Position numbers and translations under genes: made by a program
The notes under the pieces: generated by a model
What the model saw: the letters and a program-made list of their open reading frames with translations, nothing else
Told to the model about the DNA's origin: nothing
Databases searched by the model: none
DNA from: Alphaproteobacteria bacterium
Lineage (GTDB): Bacteria > Pseudomonadota > Alphaproteobacteria > Rhizobiales > Devosiaceae
NCBI GenBank assembly: GCA_018820005.1
Contig: JAHJOS010000129.1
Coordinates: 1-10,623, forward strand
DNA length: 10,623 nucleotides
Direction of reading: 5' to 3'
Shown: piece after piece, positions 7,491 to 10,623 of the stretch
Layout of the letters: every line of letters starts with the position of its first letter
Position numbering within the stretch: position 1 is the first letter of the stretch

Positions 7491-7919
7491 ATGACCGAGC
7501 CAGCCGCCTTCCAGGACATTGCCGAAAACCTCTCCTTTCTTGACGACTGGGAGGATCGCTATCGCTATCTGATCGAACTGGGGCAGGCATTGCCGCGCCT
7601 CGACGAGGCTGAGAAGTCGGACGCCAATCGCGTGCACGGCTGCGTTTCGCAGGTGTGGCTGGCGGCCAGCACCGCCCAGAGCGATGGAAAAACCATCCTG
7701 AGCTATCGCGGCGAAAGCGACGCCATGATCGTGCAGGGGCTCGTCGCGATCCTTCTGGCCCTCTATTCGGGCCGCCCCGCCGCCGAGATCGCCGATACCG
7801 ATGCCATCGCCATCTTCGACAAGCTGGGCCTGCGCGAACATCTGACGGCCCAGCGCTCCAATGGCCTGGTCGCAATGGTCAACCGCATCCGTGCCGAAGG
7901 CCAGGCACTGCGCGGCTAG
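7491..7919 (+). CDS. sufE: SufE-family sulfur acceptor protein
   Basis: A 142-residue protein, the usual family length. SufE takes persulfide sulfur from a SufS-type cysteine desulfurase and stimulates it during Fe-S cluster assembly in the cytoplasm. The N-terminal pattern (FLDDWEDRYRYLIELGQALPRL) is typical. So is the loop NRVHGCVSQVWL, with the sulfur-accepting Cys51. The C-terminal helix region (GLVAILLALYSGRPAAEI, GLREHLTAQRSNGLVAMV) also fits. The key Cys is present and the protein looks complete. No suf operon genes are adjacent, as is common for stand-alone sufE copies. The start ATG has no visible ribosome site. The last codons and stop lie in the first unit of an 18-base triplicate. 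Confidence 0.93.
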   Translation: MTEPAAFQDIAENLSFLDDWEDRYRYLIELGQALPRLDEAEKSDANRVHGCVSQVWLAASTAQSDGKTILSYRGESDAMIVQGLVAILLALYSGRPAAEIADTDAIAIFDKLGLREHLTAQRSNGLVAMVNRIRAEGQALRG

Positions 7920-7961
7920 TTGTCGCTGCGCGACTAGTCATCGCTGCGCGGCTAGTCGTCG
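7908..7961. repeat. Three tandem copies of an 18-base unit between convergent genes
   Basis: Units at 7908-7925, 7926-7943 and 7944-7961 follow the pattern CTGCGCGRCTAGTYRTCG. They differ at one to three positions. Unit 1 contains the sufE stop (TAG, 7917-7919); unit 3 contains the stop of the DUF6456 gene on the other strand (7952-7954). Because 18 is six codons, every unit carries an in-frame TAG for both genes through the self-complementary CTAG. Confidence 0.92.
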
Positions 7962-8443
7962 CGGTGTTCGGGGATTATGGGCAGCCGCTCGCTGAGCCAG
8001 GCCCGATCAATGCCCCGGCTGGTTCCCACTGCCGTAGCATCGAGCCCCCAATGCTGGGCCAATTGGCTCAGCCCGATCCGCAGCACAAGCTTGGCACTAC
8101 GCCGTGGCCAGCGCCGCGCCGTCTCGATGTCCTGCAGGCCCCGCCCCAGGCCGCAGACGTCAAACAGCACATTCCAGCAATCGGCGGGGATCACCCCGGC
8201 CAGATGATTGAGCCGGCGCCGCGCATCGGCAGCACTATCGGCCAGCTCACCCTGCCCCGATGACGCCGACCGCCCCACCCGCGCGGGGTCGTAGGACATG
8301 GTGACCCGCTGGGCCAGCCGCGCCCGCCCGATCAGCGTTTCGAGCCGTTGTGCGGCGAGCAGGTGGTGCGGCGCCAGAAAAGGCTGTCCATCGCCATCGC
8401 GGCCGATCGCCAGCCGCCCCAGTCCAGACCCGCTAGCGGACAT
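7952..8443 (-). CDS. DUF6456 domain protein
   Basis: A 163-residue protein from ATG at 8443. The open frame extends upstream to 8518, but this start overlaps the end of the preceding gene by 11 bases (ATG...TAG) and gives the compact family form. It shows the DUF6456 pattern: an LxxAQRLETLIGRARLAQRVTMSYDP-like segment, a middle helix with ADARRRLNHLAGVIPADCWNVLFDVC, then GLGRGLQDIETARRWPRRSAKLVLRIGLSQLAQHWGL. The family is typical of alphaproteobacteria and has no established function; many homologues are fused to or sit beside a helix-turn-helix. Here the partner is the small DnaA-type HTH protein directly upstream, so the pair probably acts as a split form of that architecture (inference). 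No membrane segment or enzyme motif is visible. Confidence 0.85.
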   Translation of the reverse strand: MSASGSGLGRLAIGRDGDGQPFLAPHHLLAAQRLETLIGRARLAQRVTMSYDPARVGRSASSGQGELADSAADARRRLNHLAGVIPADCWNVLFDVCGLGRGLQDIETARRWPRRSAKLVLRIGLSQLAQHWGLDATAVGTSRGIDRAWLSERLPIIPEHRDD

Positions 8444-8807
8444 GGGATTGCCCCCTGTCGCGGGCCGCTTCAAGCCGCCGCTCATAGCCGCTGACCTCGT
8501 CGTCAAACGCGGGATCATCGCGCAGGTCTTCGATCACGGCGCAGGCGTGGGAGACTGTTGTCCTATCACGTCCAAAGGCCAGGGCGATTTCGCCAAGTGT
8601 CTGCCCCAGCACCACATGGGACAGATACATGGCTAGCTGCCGGGCCCGCGCCGTCTTGCGCCGGCAGCGCGATCGATGCACAAGCAAATGCAACGGCACA
8701 TTTTTTTCGCGGGCAATAAGGGCAATCGCGTCGGTGCAGTGGTCGGGCGACGCGCCGGTCATGGCAGCGCGCGGGATGGGGTCGAGTGCGGAAAAGGGGT
8801 GAAACAT
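8433..8807 (-). CDS. Small protein with stand-alone DnaA domain IV (helix-turn-helix)
   Basis: A 124-residue protein from ATG at 8807 with a GAGG ribosome site 7 bases upstream. The region from about residue 25 to 100 matches the C-terminal DNA-binding domain of the replication initiator DnaA: ARQLAMYLSHVVLGQTLGEIALAFGRDRTTVSHA (54-88). The signature FGRDRTTVSHA corresponds to the GRDHTTVLHA helix that reads DnaA boxes, with Arg replacing the usual His. The AAA+ ATPase, DnaA domain I and linker are absent. It therefore cannot open an origin by itself and is more likely a transcription factor or a DnaA-box competitor. The basic patch HRSRCRRKTAR precedes the HTH. It is the first gene of a two-gene operon with the overlapping DUF6456 gene. 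Its promoter region holds a long dyad and DnaA-box-like sequences. Confidence 0.88.
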   Translation of the reverse strand: MFHPFSALDPIPRAAMTGASPDHCTDAIALIAREKNVPLHLLVHRSRCRRKTARARQLAMYLSHVVLGQTLGEIALAFGRDRTTVSHACAVIEDLRDDPAFDDEVSGYERRLEAARDRGQSHVR

Positions 8808-8820
8808 CAGCGTACCTCGT

Positions 8821-8850
8821 CAGTATCAAGGAATTTATTCCTACATACTG
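8821..8850. promoter_or_regulatory. 30-base dyad operator overlapping the promoter of the DnaA-domain gene
   Basis: The left half CAGTAT-CA-AGGAAT and right half ATTCCT-AC-ATACTG are inverted repeats around a TT centre: 12 of 15 pairs match. The dyad covers the -10 element and probable transcript start of the minus-strand promoter, so a bound dimer would be expected to repress. The binding protein is unknown; the HTH protein encoded downstream is one candidate. Confidence 0.7.
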
Positions 8851-8860
8851 AACTTGGCAA
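8832..8860 (-). promoter_or_regulatory. Promoter of the DnaA-domain/DUF6456 operon
   Basis: On the minus strand TTGCCA (8855-8860) and TAAATT (8832-8837) are separated by 17 bases. This predicts a start near 8825 and a 5' leader of under 20 bases containing GAGG before the ATG at 8807. It is the best sigma-70-like pair in the window. Confidence 0.6.
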
Positions 8861-8866
8861 GCGGGA

Positions 8867-8896
8867 TGGGGATAAGTGGGATAACTCTGTGGGTAC
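8867..8896 (-). promoter_or_regulatory. Cluster of three DnaA-box-like sequences
   Basis: On the minus strand 8867-8875 reads TTATCCCCA (8 of 9 to TTATCCACA), 8876-8884 reads TTATCCCAC (6 of 9) and 8888-8896 reads GTACCCACA (7 of 9). All have the same orientation. They sit directly upstream of the -35 element. The first is a credible DnaA box; the others are weak. Confidence 0.4.
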
Positions 8897-8904
8897 CCCA
8901 CAAC

Positions 8905-8938
8905 GTCAAACGGCCGCCCCAGGGGGCGACCGTTTGAC
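8905..8938. terminator. Long hairpin downstream of mucR
   Basis: GTCAAACGG (8905-8913) pairs with CCGTTTGAC (8930-8938), then after one mismatch CGCCC pairs with GGGCG, leaving a tight loop. It lies about 85 bases beyond the mucR stop on mucR's strand. There is no T tract on either strand, so it may be a factor-dependent or weak terminator, an RNA-stabilising end, or a DNA-level dyad. A shorter palindrome (TGTGGG-TAC-CCCACA, 8888-8902) lies right beside it. Confidence 0.45.
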
Positions 8939-8954
8939 ACTAGCTGTCGCCGGG

Positions 8955-8989
8955 GTTCGGGCCACATCTTGGGGTGTGGCGGGTCGAAC
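8955..8989. repeat. Imperfect hairpin in the mucR 3' region
   Basis: GTTCG/CGAAC (8955-8959, 8985-8989) encloses GCCACA/TGTGGC (8961-8966, 8975-8980) with an asymmetric internal loop. It begins 34 bases after the mucR stop on the mucR strand. Its role is unknown; it may be a transcript-end structure. Confidence 0.4.
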
Positions 8990-9022
8990 GCGACGTTTCG
9001 TGGTGTAGGCGCGGTGCGCCGG

Positions 9023-9445
9023 TCAGGCCGCCTTGCGGCCCAGGCCATTGTCCTTGGCCAGCTTGGAGCGCGTCGCCGAATAGCTGGGCGCAACCATCGG
9101 GTAGTCTGCGGGCAGGCCCCACTTCTCGCGGTATTCTTCCGGCGAGAGATTGTAGTGCGTGCGCAGGTGGCGCTTGAGCGACTTGAACTTCTTGCCATCT
9201 TCGAGGCAGATGATGTAGTCGGCCGCCACAGATTTCCGGACCGGAACGGCGGGCTTGAGCTCTTCGACGGGGACAGCAACTTCATTTGTCGAGAGCGAGC
9301 GCAGAGCGCCGTGAACTTCAGAGATCAGCTTGGGCAGATCTGCGGGGCTCATGGCGTTATGGCTTACGTAGGCGGAGACGATCCCAGCACTGAGTTCGAT
9401 CAAGTCTTGCTCAAAGCCGGCTCCCGAACCGGTGGTCTCATTCAT
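9023..9445 (-). CDS. mucR: MucR/Ros family zinc-finger transcriptional regulator
   Basis: A 140-residue protein, typical family length. MucR/Ros proteins are global regulators in alphaproteobacteria that control exopolysaccharide, motility, virulence or symbiosis genes and, in Caulobacter and Brucella, cell-cycle genes. The N-terminal oligomerisation region (about 10-55, ELSAGIVSAYVSHN) is followed by a linker. The zinc-finger region then starts with DYIICLEDGKKFKSLKRHLRTHYNLSP and continues with YREKWGLPADYPMVAPSYS. Metal ligands would be Cys80, Asp83, His93 and His97. The second Cys of the Ros C-x2-C is Asp here, a change known in several MucR-type proteins. The basic tail TRSKLAKDNGLGRK contacts DNA in this family. 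The start ATG at 9445 has AAAGG 9 bases upstream. These proteins usually repress their own promoter. Confidence 0.95.
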   Translation of the reverse strand: MNETTGSGAGFEQDLIELSAGIVSAYVSHNAMSPADLPKLISEVHGALRSLSTNEVAVPVEELKPAVPVRKSVAADYIICLEDGKKFKSLKRHLRTHYNLSPEEYREKWGLPADYPMVAPSYSATRSKLAKDNGLGRKAA

Positions 9446-9465
9446 AGGTCAACCTTTCATGTAGT

Positions 9466-9494
9466 CAGATAGCCAATCGTCCATTTTTGGCCAA
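9466..9494 (-). promoter_or_regulatory. mucR promoter
   Basis: On the minus strand TTGGCC (9489-9494) and TATCTG (9466-9471) are 17 bases apart, giving a short leader before the mucR ATG. The -35 element is inside the palindrome TTGGCCAA (9487-9494). The motif TTGGC recurs along the region, on the minus strand at 9472-9476, 9490-9494, 9521-9525 and 9533-9537. These could be autoregulatory sites. Confidence 0.5.
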
Positions 9495-9529
9495 CAGGGT
9501 CTACTACGACCATTTATTGCGCCAAACAA

Positions 9530-9552
9530 GCAGCCAAAAATAAATTGGCTGC
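9530..9552 (-). terminator. Probable terminator of the Mrp operon
   Basis: GCAGCCAA (9530-9537) and TTGGCTGC (9545-9552) form a perfect 8-base stem with a 7-base AT loop. It lies 9 bases after the mnhG stop. On the minus strand it is followed by TTGTTTGG, a weak T-rich tract, which suits termination of the operon before mucR. Confidence 0.55.
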
Positions 9553-9561
9553 ACTTATTAC

Positions 9562-9921
9562 TTACTCTGTTGGCGGCGTATCGCTGGTAGTCGCAGCACT
9601 AAGCTCATCAATAAACATTGTGGTCTGAGTATGATAACCGCTCAGATGGCTTACTCTGGCCAGCAGATGGGCCGATACTGGTGTTGTCAGCACAAGAAAA
9701 AGTGCGCCAATGACAGCACGCAGCGCCACGCTGCCGTCGAAACTGAGCAACGCAACCGCTATCAGGATCATGCCACCCCCCACCGCGCCTGCCTTGGAGG
9801 CGGCGTGCATGCGGGTATAGAGGTCGGGCAAGCGCAGCACGCCCACCGCTCCAAGCAGGGCAAAAGCGGCGCCTGCCAGCAACAGGATGCACCCCAGGCA
9901 GGTCACGACCATTTCTATCAT
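9562..9921 (-). CDS. mnhG: Mrp-type Na+(K+)/H+ antiporter subunit G
   Basis: A 119-residue membrane protein. It is the small subunit G of the multi-subunit Mrp (Mnh/Pha) cation/proton antiporter, which exports Na+ or K+ in exchange for protons for pH and salt tolerance. Three hydrophobic segments are visible (about 3-27, 42-60, 64-88). The signature GVLRLPDLYTRMHAASKAG (26-44) is characteristic, as is the following LTTPVSAHLLAR. A short polar C-terminal tail ends in a Thr/Pro-rich stretch. The start ATG at 9921 overlaps the mnhF stop as ATGA, so translation is coupled. It is the last gene of the operon, as usual in the A-G order. Rhizobial homologues are named phaG; which cation is moved cannot be read from the sequence. 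Confidence 0.93.
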   Translation of the reverse strand: MIEMVVTCLGCILLLAGAAFALLGAVGVLRLPDLYTRMHAASKAGAVGGGMILIAVALLSFDGSVALRAVIGALFLVLTTPVSAHLLARVSHLSGYHTQTTMFIDELSAATTSDTPPTE

Positions 9922-10214
9922 GGCGGGTTGTCTCCGTCCTTGGGACGCGACAGCTTGTAGCGCGCCAGCGCCACCGTCGCGAGAAATCCGAGCAGGGCAA
10001 GACTGATGGCGATGTCCAGATACAGCATCAGCCCGGTACTGATGGCGATGGCGGCAACGAACCCCATGGCGGTGACCGTCAACACGTCCAATGCCAGGAT
10101 CCTGTCAGACAGGGTGGGGCCGATGATGACCCGCACGATCGAAATCAGCATGGCCAGGCCAAGCATCACCAGGGCGATGGAGGCGCTGAGCGACACCAGT
10201 TGGTCAGGGCTCAT
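9918..10214 (-). CDS. mnhF: Mrp-type Na+(K+)/H+ antiporter subunit F
   Basis: A 98-residue protein with three transmembrane segments (about 7-29, 40-60, 64-85). The family signature RVIIGPTLSDRILALDVLT lies between the first and second, the usual place of the conserved GPT-x2-DR-x3-D motif. Subunit F is an integral part of the Mrp complex, related to the small membrane subunits of complex I-like antiporters. ATG at 10214 overlaps the mnhE stop (ATGA), and its own stop overlaps the mnhG start in the same way. The polar C-terminus (SRPKDGDNPP) is cytoplasmic by charge. The gene looks complete. Confidence 0.93.
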   Translation of the reverse strand: MSPDQLVSLSASIALVMLGLAMLISIVRVIIGPTLSDRILALDVLTVTAMGFVAAIAISTGLMLYLDIAISLALLGFLATVALARYKLSRPKDGDNPP

Positions 10215-10623
10215 TCAAAGACCTCCCGTACCTTGCGTTCAAAGCCATTGGCGATCTCGGCGATCAGCTGGTCGCGGTCCGTCAGATTGAGCACATGCAC
10301 ATAGAGCACGCTGCGATCTTCGGACACGTCCACGCTCAGCGTGCCCGGGGTCAGCGTAATCAGATTGGCCAGCAGCGTAATCTCCTTGTCGGTGGTGACC
10401 GACAGCGGAAAAGCGACGATGCAGGGCCGCAGCGCACTGCGGATATTGGGCGTCAGCACTATAATGGCCACGCGAATTGCCGAAACATTGAGCTCCCACA
10501 GGAACAGCAGCGCCAGCGATATGATGCGACGGAGCCGCCGCAGCACGCGCGGGTTGGCGACCCATCGGCGCAGGATCAGGCTGACGAGCAGGCCAATGGC
10601 GGCGCCGAGCAGCAGGTTGAGCG
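10211..10623 (-). CDS. mnhE: Mrp-type Na+(K+)/H+ antiporter subunit E, 5' end cut by window edge
   Basis: The open frame continues to the right edge, so the first codons are outside; about 137 codons are present, against roughly 160 in the family. Visible are the N-terminal NLLLGAAIGLLVSLI segment, RIISLALLFLWELNVSAIRVA, and the conserved core LANLITLTPGTLSVDVSEDRSVLYVHVLNL. The last part is the hallmark of MnhE/PhaE. The C-terminal part is soluble and acidic. GTG at 10546 is in frame but internal to the conserved N-terminal membrane region, so it is not the real start. Subunits A-D should lie beyond the right edge on this strand. Confidence 0.93.
   Translation of the reverse strand, partial: LNLLLGAAIGLLVSLILRRWVANPRVLRRLRRIISLALLFLWELNVSAIRVAIIVLTPNIRSALRPCIVAFPLSVTTDKEITLLANLITLTPGTLSVDVSEDRSVLYVHVLNLTDRDQLIAEIANGFERKVREVFE

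Noticed and set aside
8444..8518. 25-codon N-terminal extension of the DUF6456 gene
   Set aside because: It lies wholly inside the upstream gene and shows no family pattern; the ATG at 8443 forms a normal short operon overlap.
1..10623. Search for CRISPR array, insertion sequence, phage, toxin-antitoxin or defence genes and tRNA
   Set aside because: No regularly spaced repeats, transposase motifs, toxin-antitoxin pairs or tRNA-like cloverleaf seen; all large frames belong to known chromosomal families or the one unknown lipoprotein.

Overview
The window looks like ordinary chromosomal DNA from a high-GC alphaproteobacterium, most likely of the order Hyphomicrobiales (Rhizobiales). A Devosia-like genus is possible, but that is only an impression. 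The evidence is the set of lineage-typical genes: a MucR/Ros zinc-finger regulator, DUF2336, DUF1491, a DUF6456 protein paired with a small DnaA-domain-IV protein, a PAS sensor kinase followed by a peptidoglycan-binding protein, and an Mrp-type antiporter operon. I see no insertion sequence, phage gene, CRISPR array, tRNA or rRNA.

Layout. 1-1902 (minus): a putative lipoprotein followed 19 bases later by a chromate transporter (ChrA) that runs off the left edge. 1903-2166: divergent intergenic region with a CtrA-like site. 2167-3339 (plus): a DUF2336 protein, convergent with the next group. 3361-6659 (minus): a tightly coupled three-gene operon of a membrane PAS histidine kinase (DivJ/PleC type), a membrane-anchored protein with two peptidoglycan-binding domains, and a DUF1491 protein; the genes overlap or abut. 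6660-6999: a 340-base gap with a second CtrA-like half-site pair and small palindromes. 7000-7919 (plus): a small membrane-anchored DUF5330-like protein with a strong intrinsic terminator, then a SufE-type sulfur acceptor. 7952-8807 (minus): a small protein with a DnaA domain IV helix-turn-helix and an overlapping DUF6456 gene. 9023-9445 (minus): mucR. 9562-10623 (minus): Mrp antiporter subunits G, F and partial E, joined by ATGA overlaps.

Several genes fit a cell-cycle and envelope theme. MucR proteins control ctrA and many surface genes in this group, DivJ/PleC-type kinases feed the CtrA pathway, and CtrA-like motifs stand before DUF2336 and the kinase. This link is inference. The most interesting part is 8808-9022. 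There the small DnaA-domain protein is preceded by a good promoter whose -10 element lies inside a 30-base dyad. Three DnaA-box-like sequences lie just upstream, followed by hairpins towards the mucR end. A second curiosity is an 18-base unit repeated three times at 7908-7961, whose outer copies carry the stop codons of the two convergent genes. I found no clearly new defence or mobile system.
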